Source of the DNA: Streptomyces griseofuscus | GTDB lineage: Bacteria; Actinomycetota; Actinomycetes; Streptomycetales; Streptomycetaceae | Length of the DNA stretch: 64,000 nt | Assembly: GCF_014673495.1 (NCBI RefSeq) | Contig: NZ_CP051006.1 | Coordinates: forward strand, 1,984,001-2,048,000 | Reading direction: 5' to 3' | Shown here: in pieces, positions 43,420 to 52,576 of the stretch | Numbering within the stretch: the stretch's first letter is position 1 | How the letters are laid out: each line of letters opens with the position of its first letter | The notes under the pieces: generated by a model | What the model was told of the DNA's origin: nothing | What the model saw: the letters and a program-made list of their open reading frames with translations, nothing else | Databases searched by the model: none | Position numbers and translations under genes: made by a program

Positions 43420-44277
43420 TCAGGCGGCGCGGAACGCCCCCTGGTGGTCCTCGGCCCACTGCCGGAAGGACCGGGCGGGGCGGCCCAGCACCCGGGGGAC
43501 GTCCTCGGTGACCAGCGCGTTGCCGCCGTCACGGACGTACCGCATCCCGGCGAGCGCGTGGTCCGCCCGGGTGTCGTCGAAGCCCCAGACGGTGCGCAGG
43601 AACGTCCGGGCCTCGTCCGGCGTCAGATCCCGTGTGCCCACCGGGCGCCCGAGGACCGCGGCGAGGACGGCGGCCTGGCCCGGGACGCTGATCGCCTCGG
43701 GGCCGGTCAGCGTGTACGTCCGGCCGCCGTGCCCGGCATCGAGCAGCGCCGCGACGGCCACCTCCGCGATGTCGTGCGGGTCGACGACACCCGAGGCCCC
43801 GTCACCGGTGAGGTTGGGCACCGGTTCCCCGGCGCGGACCGCCGCCGCCCAGCCGAGGGAGTTGGCGGCGAAGGAGGACGGCCGCAGCACGGTCCACGCC
43901 GCGCCGCTCTCCCGTACGGCCCGCTCCCCTTCCTCGTGCCAGCCGCCGAACCGGCCGACCTCGGGATCACCGGTGCCGATGGCGGAGAGCTTCACCAGCC
44001 GCCCGGCACCCGCCGCACGGGCCGCCGACACGAGCGCCGTGTCGTACCGGGCCGCGTCGGGGCCGGGCGGCGTCACCAGGAACACCGCGCTCACCCCGGC
44101 CGTCGCGGCGGTCAGGGAACCCGGGTCGGCGTAGTCCCCGCGCACCACCTCCACACCAGGGGGCAGGTCGGCCCGCGCCGGATCCCGGGTGAGCGCCCGT
44201 GTCCTCTCCCCGCGCGCCGCGAGCTGTCGTACGACCGCGCCGCCGATGGTGCCCGTGGCACCCGTCACAAGAATCAT
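43420..44277 (-). CDS. NmrA-like NAD(P)-binding protein
   Basis: A 285-residue atypical SDR. The Rossmann motif is at the start (MILVTGATGTIGGAVVRQLA), followed by VVRGDYADPGSLTAA and LRPSSFAANSLGWA. This family includes quinone-reductase-like and redox-sensing proteins. It is divergent from an AraC-type regulator, a common pairing in which the regulator controls the oxidoreductase. The shared gap is 96 bases. Confidence 0.85.
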   Translation of the reverse strand: MILVTGATGTIGGAVVRQLAARGERTRALTRDPARADLPPGVEVVRGDYADPGSLTAATAGVSAVFLVTPPGPDAARYDTALVSAARAAGAGRLVKLSAIGTGDPEVGRFGGWHEEGERAVRESGAAWTVLRPSSFAANSLGWAAAVRAGEPVPNLTGDGASGVVDPHDIAEVAVAALLDAGHGGRTYTLTGPEAISVPGQAAVLAAVLGRPVGTRDLTPDEARTFLRTVWGFDDTRADHALAGMRYVRDGGNALVTEDVPRVLGRPARSFRQWAEDHQGAFRAA

Positions 44278-44373
44278 GCCGTCCACGATGGGCCGGGCGG
44301 GGTGCCGGTCTCTTGGAGATTCCGGCACGGTTCGACGGCCCGGCCGGGCCCCCGGCGCGCTTACCGTGGAGGG

Positions 44374-45165
44374 GTGCCGAACACCATCGCCGGTCAGGCG
44401 CCGCCCGCGCCCGAGTCCCTGCGCCCCTGGTTCACCGGGGTGCGCGCGTTCTCCCCCGCCGGGCGGCCCGAGGAGACCCTCGTCCATCTGCCCGCCGCCG
44501 CCACCAAGGTGGTGCTGCGAATGCGCGCGGACGGCCGGCGCGATGTGCTCGCCGTGGGCCCGCGTGTGCGGGCCTCGTACCACGCGGGCAAACAGGGCTT
44601 CTCCTGCGTCGAGTTGTGGCTCGCGCCGGGCGCGGTCCGGCCGCTGCTGGGCGTCGCGGCCACCGAACTGGTGGGCCGTGCGATCACCTTGCCCGCGCTC
44701 CCCGGCGCGGCCGCGTCCCGGCTCGCGGCCGCGCTGCACCGCCTGGATGCGCGCGACCCCCTGCCGGAACTCACCGAGACACTGCCCGCGTCGCTGCCCG
44801 CCGTGGACCCCGTCCGTACGGCGCTGCTGCGAGCCGGGGTCGACGCGCTGTCCGTGCACCCGGACCGGGCGCCCGCCCGGGTCCATGAGGTGGCTGGTGA
44901 ACTGGCCGTCAGCGAACGTCAGTTGCGCAATCTCTTCGCCGACGGCGTCGGTGTCTCCCCCAAGCACTACGCCCGCATCGACCGCGTCCGCACGATCATC
45001 ACCCGCGCCCCCACCACGCCCTGGTCCCAACTCGCCGCCGCCACCGGCTACTACGACCAGTCCCACATGACCACCGACTTCCGCGCCCTGATGGGCGTCC
45101 CACCCCGCGCCTACTTCACCGACCGCCTCCCGGCGCGCTCCTCCTGCGGGGCGCGCCTCGGCTGA
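44374..45165 (+). CDS. AraC-family transcriptional regulator
   Basis: A 263-residue regulator. The C-terminal third is an AraC-type double helix-turn-helix: VHEVAGELAVSERQLRNLF, then VSPKHYARIDRVR and the second helix pair WSQLAAATGYYDQSHMTTDF, with the conserved FxxxxGxxPxxY ending as FRALMGVPPRAYF. The N-terminal domain is DUF6597-like. The GTG used has GGAGG very close, so the true start might differ slightly. Probably controls the divergent NmrA-like gene. Confidence 0.85.
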   Translation: MPNTIAGQAPPAPESLRPWFTGVRAFSPAGRPEETLVHLPAAATKVVLRMRADGRRDVLAVGPRVRASYHAGKQGFSCVELWLAPGAVRPLLGVAATELVGRAITLPALPGAAASRLAAALHRLDARDPLPELTETLPASLPAVDPVRTALLRAGVDALSVHPDRAPARVHEVAGELAVSERQLRNLFADGVGVSPKHYARIDRVRTIITRAPTTPWSQLAAATGYYDQSHMTTDFRALMGVPPRAYFTDRLPARSSCGARLG

Positions 45166-45275
45166 GACGCCATGGCGCGCCGGGCCCGTCGTACCGCACG
45201 CCACACGGACACACTCGTCCGGAGCACGAAGACGATCTCCGCCCCGTGCTGGTCGATGAACTGAACGATGTGCAT
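45111..45275 (-). CDS. Small hypothetical protein, 54 residues
   Basis: A short gene with a very strong ribosome site (AGGGAGGAA) eight bases before the ATG. The product starts MHIVQFIDQHGAEIVFVL, is hydrophobic there, and then turns strongly basic (Arg-rich). Its 3' end overlaps the AraC gene on the other strand by 55 bases, which makes it less certain. I do not recognise it; a small DNA- or membrane-associated protein is possible. Confidence 0.45.
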   Translation of the reverse strand: MHIVQFIDQHGAEIVFVLRTSVSVWRAVRRARRAMASQPRRAPQEERAGRRSVK

Positions 45276-45322
45276 CGTCCGTTCCTCCCTCTCTCCATCC
45301 AAATCCACTGCTCGGGGCCGCT

Positions 45323-45477
45323 GTCCGGCCTCGTGACTCCGGTCTAGGGGGCGTACCTGTCCGGCCGGGAGCTCGTTCGGACAGGGCTCGGACAAGGTGG
45401 TCGTGAGCTGCGGACGGCGCACGCCGTCCGGGTGTCCGAGGTGTCCGCGTGCGGACATGCGCGGTCGTCGGGCGGAC
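45323..45477. promoter_or_regulatory. Array of CGGAC/GTCCG half-sites with two palindromes upstream of the STAND gene
   Basis: Ten copies of CGGAC or its complement occur in 155 bases, eight of them in the last 100. Two pairs form perfect palindromes: CGGACGGCG-CA-CGCCGTCCG at 45411-45430 and TGTCCGC-GT-GCGGACA at 45442-45457. The array ends 55 bases before the start of the STAND gene and looks like a multi-site operator. No regulator is identified. Confidence 0.55.
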
Positions 45478-45532
45478 GTGTGCGCCGACCACGTAGGCTC
45501 GGTCGACAGGCACGACGGGGTGGAGGGGCGGT

Positions 45533-48484
45533 ATGACGACGAGCCGGGAGCGGAGGCCGTCGACGGGGGGACTCGCGCTGAAGCCCCTCGATCCGCAGGC
45601 TCCGGAGCCGATGCGGACGTTGGCTCAGCGGCTGCGGGACCTGCTGGCCGAGGCGGGGTTCACGGGTGTCCGGGACATCGCGGCCACCTGCGGTCTGGGC
45701 AGAAGTACCGTCTCCGACGCGCTGTCGGGCTCGCGCGCGCCGACCTGGACCACCGTGGCGGCGCTGCTCAGGGTGGGCGGGGCGGCTGCCAGTACCCGGT
45801 GGCAGCGCGCCGTGGAGGAGGCGAAGGAGAGCGAGCGGGAGTGGAAGAGCGCCCGGCGGGGCCGCTCGGACGGCACCGGGGCGGCGGCCCTCGGGATCAC
45901 GGCGGCCGCGCGCGGGGCGGCCGGTACCGGGCCCGGAACCTTCTCGGTCCGCGCGCCGTACGGTGAACTGCCGGGCCGGGTCCGCGGGCGCGACGAGCTG
46001 CTGGCCGCGCTCGAAAGGGACGTGACCGAGGGCTGCGACCGGATCCAGGTGCTGTACGGGCTGGGCGGCTGCGGCAAGACCACCGTGGCCCTGCGGTTGG
46101 CACGGTTCGCGCACGGCCTGGGCCACCATGTCTTCTGGATCTCCGGCGCCTCCCGGGACCGGCTCAGCACCGGGATGCGTCAGGTCGCGCGCGAGCTGGG
46201 GGTGTCCGAGCACGAGATCGACGCCGCGTGGTCCGGCCGGTCGAGCGCGACCGACCTGGTGTGGCGCGCCCTCGACGGCGCGGAGCGGCCCTGGCTGCTG
46301 GTGGTCGACAATCTGGACGAGCAGTCGGTGGCCTCGACCGAGGACGGCATGGTGGGTGACGGCACGGGATGGATCCGGGCCGGCACCGCCGGGCTCACCG
46401 TGGTCACGTCACGGATCGGCAATCCGGCGCTGTGGGGCGGCGCGGCGGCCTGCCGTCCGGTGGACACGCTGGCGGCGCAGGACGGTGCGGCCGTCCTGAT
46501 CGACCTCGCGGGCGAAGCAGGGAGCGAGGCGGATGCTCGGCGGCTCGCGGAACAACTCGGGGGTCTGCCACTGGCGTTGCGGCTGGCCGGTTCGTTCCTC
46601 GCCCGGGCACGGCGGGGAATCGGGCTGCTCACCGCGGGAGGCGACGGCGGCCCGGTGCGGGACTTCGCCGGATACATGCGGGAGTTGGAGCGGCTGGGAG
46701 CCGAACTGCTCGATCGCGGCGAGCGTTCGGACGGCCTCGCGGACGAACGCCGGCTGCGACGCCTGGTCGGCCGTACCTGGGAGATGAGCCTCGACCTGCT
46801 GGCCGGGCAGGGCATACCCGAGGCCCGGCCGCTGATGCGGCTGCTCTCCTGCTTCGGGCGGGCGCCCTTCCCGATGGACCTGTTGCGCGCCGCTCTGGAG
46901 AAGGATCCCGAGCTGCTGCCCGGCGACGCGGCACGCTGCGAGGCCGCCATCGAGGCCCTGGTGGACCTGAGCCTGCTGGGCGTGGAGGACATACCACTGG
47001 CCTTCGACCACGGGACGGAGTCGGTCGCCGTCCTGACCTGTCTGACGGCCCACCCCCTGGTCCTGGAGACGAACGCCCTCCAGATCCGCAACGCCCCGGA
47101 GCGTACCCGGACCCGCCTGTGGCGGTCGGCCTCGGTGATCGCCACCCTGCTGGCCCTGGTCGGGACCGGCCCGGAGACATGGAAGATCTGGCAGCTTCTG
47201 ATTCCGCATGTGCGGGCGGGCCTGCGCCAGGTGCCCGACGCCCCCGAGGACGCGCTCGTCGCCTTCCTGCGCGCGGGTATGGCGGCGCGCAATTACGCGG
47301 CCGGGTCCAACAATCACGCGCTCATGCGGGAATTGGCCTCGGCACTGAGCGAGCGGGCCCCGGCCCTGCCCGAGGGGCATCCGACCCGACTGGCCGCCCG
47401 GCGCATCAGCTATGACCACTGGGACGACAGCGACCGCTCCGCCGAGGCGAAGCAGGTGTACGAGGCATACATCCGGCACTACGGCGCCGCCGACGAACGC
47501 ACGGTGTCGGCCCGCCGGGCGTGGGCGACGGCGCTGCGCCGGGCCGGCCGGGTGGCTGAGGCCGAACGGGAACTGCGCGCGATGGCCGAGGCCGCGCGTC
47601 AACTGTCCCAGCCCAAGCCGGTGCTGGTCATCGCCGATCTCGTGCAGGTTCTGGTGAAGCAGGGCAGGGCGGACGAAGCGGCTGAACAGGCACGTGAGTT
47701 GCTGGCCGCGCCCGACGGACCGGAAGCCACGCTCGACATCCCCCTCGCCCACCAGGCCGCCCACGCCCTGGATGCCGCGGGTCTGCTCACCGGGGCGGAG
47801 ACGTACTACCGCAGAATCCTCGTACGGCTGGAGGAAGCCGCCGAGGAGGGCTCGCCGCTCTACCGCGACATGATCCGGCACCTGGCGGACAACCTCGCCC
47901 AGCAGGACCGCGCGGACGAGGCGGTGGACCTGCTCGACGGGCTGCTGGACTGGTACCGGGCGAACACCGCCACCGCCACCAACCGCGTCAACACCCTGGT
48001 GCGGTTCGCCGAGAAGCGGTCGCGCCTCCAGGTCGTATCGGACCAGCCGGAGCGGGCGGAGGCCGGGCTGCGGGACCTCCTGACCGAGGAGTTCGCGCAG
48101 CTCGATCCCGCCGACGCGAACGTGATACGCCTCCGATTCCTGCTGGTGGACGTCCTGCTCGTCCAGAATCGGTGCGCGGAGGCCGAGCGGATGCTGGACG
48201 AGGCCGAGAGGGACCTGACCGAGGCAGGCGGCAATCCGGCGGTACCGCAATGGGTCCTGCCCCTGTGGCGGGCCCGCTGCCGCTGTGCGCACGGCAGATG
48301 CGACCAGGCCGTGGTGATCTACGACGAACTCCTCGCAGCTGTCGCCGGCCATGAGGAACTCACCGCGACCATCGCGGCGGAGGCCGGTGAATGCCGACAG
48401 GCCCTGGCGGACCCGGACCCGCCGCCCGCCCCCACCCTCACTGCACCGGCGCCAGCTCCTCCCCCGCCTCCATCGGATGCGTGA
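45533..48484 (+). CDS. STAND NTPase: helix-turn-helix, NB-ARC-like ATPase and TPR repeats
   Basis: A 983-residue protein. Residues about 30-90 form an HTH (DIAATCGLGRSTVSDALSGS). The NB-ARC-type ATPase follows, with Walker A in VLYGLGGCGKTTVALRL near residue 183 and Walker B in WLLVVDNLDEQSV near 262. GGLPLALRLAGSFLARA near 345 matches the GxP motif. From about residue 620 to the end there are repeated helix pairs typical of TPR (EAKQVYEAYIRHYG, RAGRVAEAERELRAMA, GRADEAAEQARELL). Such proteins are signalling switches: transcription regulators or, in related forms, phage-defence sensors. No effector nuclease or toxin domain is seen, so I favour regulator. Confidence 0.8.
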   Translation: MTTSRERRPSTGGLALKPLDPQAPEPMRTLAQRLRDLLAEAGFTGVRDIAATCGLGRSTVSDALSGSRAPTWTTVAALLRVGGAAASTRWQRAVEEAKESEREWKSARRGRSDGTGAAALGITAAARGAAGTGPGTFSVRAPYGELPGRVRGRDELLAALERDVTEGCDRIQVLYGLGGCGKTTVALRLARFAHGLGHHVFWISGASRDRLSTGMRQVARELGVSEHEIDAAWSGRSSATDLVWRALDGAERPWLLVVDNLDEQSVASTEDGMVGDGTGWIRAGTAGLTVVTSRIGNPALWGGAAACRPVDTLAAQDGAAVLIDLAGEAGSEADARRLAEQLGGLPLALRLAGSFLARARRGIGLLTAGGDGGPVRDFAGYMRELERLGAELLDRGERSDGLADERRLRRLVGRTWEMSLDLLAGQGIPEARPLMRLLSCFGRAPFPMDLLRAALEKDPELLPGDAARCEAAIEALVDLSLLGVEDIPLAFDHGTESVAVLTCLTAHPLVLETNALQIRNAPERTRTRLWRSASVIATLLALVGTGPETWKIWQLLIPHVRAGLRQVPDAPEDALVAFLRAGMAARNYAAGSNNHALMRELASALSERAPALPEGHPTRLAARRISYDHWDDSDRSAEAKQVYEAYIRHYGAADERTVSARRAWATALRRAGRVAEAERELRAMAEAARQLSQPKPVLVIADLVQVLVKQGRADEAAEQARELLAAPDGPEATLDIPLAHQAAHALDAAGLLTGAETYYRRILVRLEEAAEEGSPLYRDMIRHLADNLAQQDRADEAVDLLDGLLDWYRANTATATNRVNTLVRFAEKRSRLQVVSDQPERAEAGLRDLLTEEFAQLDPADANVIRLRFLLVDVLLVQNRCAEAERMLDEAERDLTEAGGNPAVPQWVLPLWRARCRCAHGRCDQAVVIYDELLAAVAGHEELTATIAAEAGECRQALADPDPPPAPTLTAPAPAPPPPPSDA

Positions 48485-49835
48485 CGTCCTGCGCGTCCCG
48501 GCCGCGGCCGAGGTGGTTGAAGACCAGGTTGAGCAGGACCGCCGTGACACAGCCGGTGGAGATGCCCGAGTCCAGGACGATCCGGGCGGTGTCCGGGAAG
48601 GCGTGGTAGAAGTCCGGGGTCGTGATCGGGACGATGCCGACGGCCAGGGAGACCGCGACGATCAGGACGTTGTTGTCCTTGTCCAGGCCGGCGCGGACCA
48701 GGGTCTGGATGCCGCTCGCGGCGACCGAGCCGAAGAGAACGACACCCGCGCCGCCGAGGACGGGGCGGGGGACGACGGCGATCAGGGACGCGGCCGCCGG
48801 ACACAGGCCCATCAGGACGAGGAAGCCGCCGCCGAAGGCGACCACGAAGCGGCTGCGGATGCGGGTCATGGCGACCAGGCCGATGTTCTGGGCGAAGGCG
48901 CTGCACATGAAGCCGTTGAAGAAGGGGCTGAGGGCGGAGCCCAGGGTGTCGGCGCGCAGGCCGGCCGCGATGGTCCGCTCGTCCGAGGGCCGTTCGACGA
49001 TCTCGCCGAGGGCCAGCATGTCGGCGGTGGACTCGGTCATCGAGACCACCATCACCACGCACATCGACAGGATCGCGGCGACGTGGAACTGCGGGGCACC
49101 GAAGTGGAAGGGCGTCGGGAAGCCGATCAGGTCGGCCGACGCGACCGGGGAGAAGTCGGTGGCCCCGAACGGGATCGCGATCAGCGTCCCGGCGACCAGG
49201 CCGAGCAGCACCGCGATCTGCTTGACGAACCCCCTGGTGAAGCGGCGCAGCAGCAGCACGATGAGCAGGGTGATGCCGGCCAGGGTGAGGTTGGTGGTCG
49301 AGCCGTAGTCATGGGCCGACGGGTCGGGGCCCTGGGCCCAGCCGAAGGCGACCGGGAGCAGGGAGACACCGATCAGGGTGATGACCGTACCGGTGACGAC
49401 CGGCGGGAAGAAGCGGACGGCCTTGCAGAACACCGGGGCGGCGAGGAAGCCGAGGAGTCCGGCGACCATGACCGCGCCGAAGATCATCGGCAGGGCGTCG
49501 GACTTGTCCTTGGCCGAGGCGATGATCGCCGTCATGGGGGCGACCCCGGCGAAGGTGACGCCGTTGACGAAGGGCAATCGGGCGCCGATCTTCCAGACGC
49601 CGAGGGTCTGGAGGAACGTGGCGAGCCCCGCGGTGAACAGACAGGCGCCGGTGAGGAAGGTGAGGTCGGTGCCGGACAGACCGGCGGCGGCGCCGACGAT
49701 CAGGGGCGGGGCGACGACCCCCGCGTACATGGCGGCCACATGCTGGAGGCCGCTGGTCGCCATCTTCAGGGCGGGGAGTTTCTCGTCCACCGGGTGGACG
49801 GGGACTGGCGCTGCTTCGGCGGATTGGGCGGACAC
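48438..49835 (-). CDS. NCS2-family nucleobase (xanthine/urate) permease
   Basis: A 465-residue membrane transporter with about 12-14 hydrophobic segments. The NCS2 signature appears as CSAFAQNIGLVAMTRI near residue 325, and GLQHVAAMYAGVVAPPLIVG marks the first helix. It imports purines by proton symport; its place beside 8-oxoguanine deaminase and uricase points to xanthine or urate. I use the GTG at 49835, six bases after GGAGGAG; an ATG nine codons earlier places that ribosome site inside the gene. Its end overlaps the STAND gene by 47 bases in convergent orientation. Confidence 0.9.
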   Translation of the reverse strand: MSAQSAEAAPVPVHPVDEKLPALKMATSGLQHVAAMYAGVVAPPLIVGAAAGLSGTDLTFLTGACLFTAGLATFLQTLGVWKIGARLPFVNGVTFAGVAPMTAIIASAKDKSDALPMIFGAVMVAGLLGFLAAPVFCKAVRFFPPVVTGTVITLIGVSLLPVAFGWAQGPDPSAHDYGSTTNLTLAGITLLIVLLLRRFTRGFVKQIAVLLGLVAGTLIAIPFGATDFSPVASADLIGFPTPFHFGAPQFHVAAILSMCVVMVVSMTESTADMLALGEIVERPSDERTIAAGLRADTLGSALSPFFNGFMCSAFAQNIGLVAMTRIRSRFVVAFGGGFLVLMGLCPAAASLIAVVPRPVLGGAGVVLFGSVAASGIQTLVRAGLDKDNNVLIVAVSLAVGIVPITTPDFYHAFPDTARIVLDSGISTGCVTAVLLNLVFNHLGRGRDAQDVTHPMEAGEELAPVQ

Positions 49836-49993
49836 GGCGGGCTCCTCCGGTCGGTTAAACACGTCGGCTGTGGACGTGGGTGTCAGGGAGGTGGTGCGCG
49901 ACGGTCGTGCGGGACCGGGGGGACCTCGGGGGTCGTGGACGGGGAACCGTAAGGGTCCTGGTGGGAGCCGTAGGGGTCCTGGTGGGGAACCGT

Positions 49994-50025
49994 TCCGGGG
50001 CGCGCACGCTCGCGCGCGCCCCGGA
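49994..50025 (-). terminator. Terminator-like hairpin downstream of the deaminase gene
   Basis: A perfect 12-base-pair stem (TCCGGGGCGCGC pairing its complement) with an eight-base loop. It lies in the 264-base gap between the deaminase stop and the permease start, both on the minus strand. Apart from this hairpin I see nothing else in the gap. Confidence 0.65.
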
Positions 50026-50099
50026 GCCGGCCGCCATGGGCCCCGCTCGGGTCCACGGCTGCCGGCCGGGAGCCGTCCCTCCCGGCCGGAGTCGGGGGG

Positions 50100-51479
50100 T
50101 CAGCGCTGAGCGGCGAGCTGCGCCAGGCGCCGGGCCTCGTCGCGGGTGGCGCGCGCGACGGCGTCCTCGTCGACGGTCAGCAGGCGTCCGTCCGCCACGA
50201 TCTGACGGCCGTTCACGAAGGACGCGGTGACCGGGGCGGCCGCGCCGAAGACCAGGGCGGTCACCGGATCGGCGATGGACGCATGGGCCAGGGTGTCCAG
50301 CTTCCACAGCACCACGTCGGCCAGCTTGCCCGCCTCCAGCGAGCCGGTCTCGGCGGCCCGGCCGAGGACGCGGGCGCCGCCGTGGGTGCCGAGCCGCAGG
50401 GCCTGGCGGGCGTTGAGCGCGGACTCCTTGTGGGCGCCGAGCCGGTTGATGAGCAGGGCGTTGCGCAGCTCGGTGTGGAGTTCGCCGGACTCGTTGGAGG
50501 CGGTGCCGTCGACGCCGAGGCCGACCGGGACACCGGCGGCGAGCATGTCCGGGACCCGGGCGATGCCCGCGGCGAGCCGGGCGTTGGACGAGGGGCAGTG
50601 GGCGACGCCGGTACCGGTGCGGGCGAAGGCGGCGATGTCGGAGTCGTTCATATGGACGCAGTGCGCCATCCACACGTCCTCGCCCAGCCAGCCGGTGGAC
50701 TCGAAGTAGTCGGTCGGGCCCATCCCGAACAACTCGTGGCAGAACTTCTCCTCCTCCACGGTCTCCGAGCCGTGCGTGTGCAGCCGTACGCCGAGCCGAC
50801 GGGCCAACTCGGCCGCGTTGCGCAGCAGTTCGGTGGAGACGGAGAAGGGGGAGCAGGGGGCGACGGCGACCTGGGTCATGGCGTCGAAGGAGGGGTCGTG
50901 GTGCTCCTTGACGGTGGCCTCGGTCGCGGCGAGCGCGCCGTCCAGGCTCTCCACGGCGAAGTCCGGGGGCAGTCCGCCGTCCGACTCGCCGCGGTCCATG
51001 GAGCCGCGGGCGAGGGTGAAGCGGACGCCCGTCTCGTGGGCGGCGCGGATGATCGCGCCGGACAGGTCGCCGGTGCCGCGCGGGTAGACGTAGTGGTGGT
51101 CCATGGCGGTGGTGACCCCGCCGCGGGCCATCATGGCGAGCGAGCCCCGGGCCGCCGTGTAGGCCATGGGTTCGTCGATGCGCGCCCAGATCGGGTAGAG
51201 CGCCACCAGCCAGTCGAACAGGTTGTGGTCGGTGGCCAGGCCCCGGGTGATCCACTGGTAGAAGTGGTGGTGGGTGTTGATCAGGCCGGGGGTCGCGAGA
51301 TGTCCGGTGGCGTCGATCCGGCGGACCACGTTCTCCAGGCCCTCGGGTGCCGATCCCGCGCCGAGCGCCTCGATGCGGTTGCCGGCGAGGACGAGGTACC
51401 CGGAGGCGTACTCGGTGTCGTCGGCGTCGACGGTCGCGATCGAACAGTTCTCGATGACGATGCGCTGGGCTGCTGCCAT
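50100..51479 (-). CDS. 8-oxoguanine deaminase-type amidohydrolase
   Basis: A 459-residue metal-dependent amidohydrolase. Motifs are ATPGLINTHHHFYQWITRGL (HxH metal site) near residue 60, RLHTHGSETVEEE near 225, WMAHCVHM near 260 and the metal Asp in VGLGVDGTASNES near 315. The Q-W-x-T-R-G-L form after HxH is typical of the 8-oxoguanine deaminase/ATZ-TRZ subgroup, which converts 8-oxoguanine to urate. That fits its place upstream of the permease and downstream of uricase. Start ATG has AAGGACG. Confidence 0.85.
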   Translation of the reverse strand: MAAAQRIVIENCSIATVDADDTEYASGYLVLAGNRIEALGAGSAPEGLENVVRRIDATGHLATPGLINTHHHFYQWITRGLATDHNLFDWLVALYPIWARIDEPMAYTAARGSLAMMARGGVTTAMDHHYVYPRGTGDLSGAIIRAAHETGVRFTLARGSMDRGESDGGLPPDFAVESLDGALAATEATVKEHHDPSFDAMTQVAVAPCSPFSVSTELLRNAAELARRLGVRLHTHGSETVEEEKFCHELFGMGPTDYFESTGWLGEDVWMAHCVHMNDSDIAAFARTGTGVAHCPSSNARLAAGIARVPDMLAAGVPVGLGVDGTASNESGELHTELRNALLINRLGAHKESALNARQALRLGTHGGARVLGRAAETGSLEAGKLADVVLWKLDTLAHASIADPVTALVFGAAAPVTASFVNGRQIVADGRLLTVDEDAVARATRDEARRLAQLAAQR

Positions 51480-51547
51480 GGTGCGTCCTTTTCGCTCAGC
51501 GGACTTCTGTGGGGAGGGCACGGCAGGACCCTGGGGAGATTTGAGTG

Positions 51548-51587
51548 CCGCGGCCGGGCTCCGGTGGGGGTGGTACCCCGGCCGCGG
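51548..51587 (-). terminator. Terminator-like hairpin after the uricase operon
   Basis: An 11-base-pair perfect stem (CCGCGGCCGGG with its complement) around an 18-base loop, beginning about 40 bases past the uricase stop. It probably ends the OHCU decarboxylase-HIU hydrolase-uricase transcript. Confidence 0.55.
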
Positions 51588-51624
51588 GTGCCGAAAAGGA
51601 GGTCGATCAGGTGCGGGGGGTGAA

Positions 51625-52572
51625 TCAGAGGTTGGTGAGGTCCACCGGGATCCGCGGTTCGCAGCCGTCCCGCAGGATCGTCGCCTCGATCAGGCCGTAG
51701 GGCCGGTCGGCGGCGAAGTAGACCTCGTTGTCGTTCTTGAGCCCGAACGGCTCCAGGTCGACCAGGAAGTGGTGCTTGTTCGGCAGTGAGAAGCGGACCT
51801 CGTCGATCTCGCTGCGGTGGTTGATGATGCGCGCACCCATCTGGTACATCGTCTGCTGGAGGGAGAGCGAGTAGGTCTCCGCGAACGCCTGGAGCATGTG
51901 CTTCTTGACCTGCTCGTACGACTTCTCCCAGTGCGGCATCTTCTGCTCGTCGTCGGTCCAGTTGAACCGCCAGCGGCCGGAGACGGAGGTCGCCAGGATG
52001 CGGTCGTGGGCCTCCTGGAGGGTCGTGTACTTGTCCTTGACGTAGCCCCAGAACTCGGAGTTGGTCGAGTTCATGACGGTGAGGTCCTTGAGGCCGGAGA
52101 CAACCTCCCAGGACGAGCCGTCGTAGGTGATCTGGGTCAGCCGGGTCTCCTGGCCCTTGCGGACGAAGGAGTGCTTGACCTCGTCGGCGCCGATGAACTG
52201 GGAGTTCGCCTCTGAGGTGGCGATCCGCTCCCAGGCGTACTCCTCGATCCGGATCCGGGCGCGCTGGATCGGCTCCTGCGAGGTGACGAAATGCCGGGCG
52301 AGATGGATGCCGAACTGCTCGGCGGACTCGATGCCGTGCTCCTTGGCGAACGCGAACACCGTGTTCTTGGTGGTGTCGGTCGGCAGCACATGGGCGTTGG
52401 AGCCGGAGTAGTGGACGTCCTCCATGTCACCGCTCAGCGCCACCGAGACGTTGAGGTCCTTGATGTGATGGGTGGCGCCGTCCCGCGTGATCTTGACGAC
52501 TCGGTTCTCGGCCTTGCCGTACTGGTTCTGTCCCAGGATCACAGGGCGGCCAGGGCGGGAATTGACGGTCAT
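51625..52572 (-). CDS. Urate oxidase (uricase)
   Basis: A 315-residue cofactor-free urate oxidase. Visible family features are ILGQNQYGKAENRVVKI at the start with the catalytic Lys, the TDTTKNTVFAFAKEHG segment with the catalytic Thr near residue 67, and NSEFWGYVKDKYTTL. NKHHFLVDLEPF near 270 contains a His of the active site. It oxidises urate to 5-hydroxyisourate and releases H2O2. It is the third gene of a tight operon (four bases after HIU hydrolase), downstream of a promoter shared in design with the catalase gene. Confidence 0.95.
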   Translation of the reverse strand: MTVNSRPGRPVILGQNQYGKAENRVVKITRDGATHHIKDLNVSVALSGDMEDVHYSGSNAHVLPTDTTKNTVFAFAKEHGIESAEQFGIHLARHFVTSQEPIQRARIRIEEYAWERIATSEANSQFIGADEVKHSFVRKGQETRLTQITYDGSSWEVVSGLKDLTVMNSTNSEFWGYVKDKYTTLQEAHDRILATSVSGRWRFNWTDDEQKMPHWEKSYEQVKKHMLQAFAETYSLSLQQTMYQMGARIINHRSEIDEVRFSLPNKHHFLVDLEPFGLKNDNEVYFAADRPYGLIEATILRDGCEPRIPVDLTNL

Positions 52573-52576
52573 ATAG

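Noticed and set aside
45533-48484. A STAND-type phage-defence system
   Set aside because: There is no nuclease, protease or other effector domain and no defence neighbour. An HTH at the N-terminus favours a transcriptional regulator.
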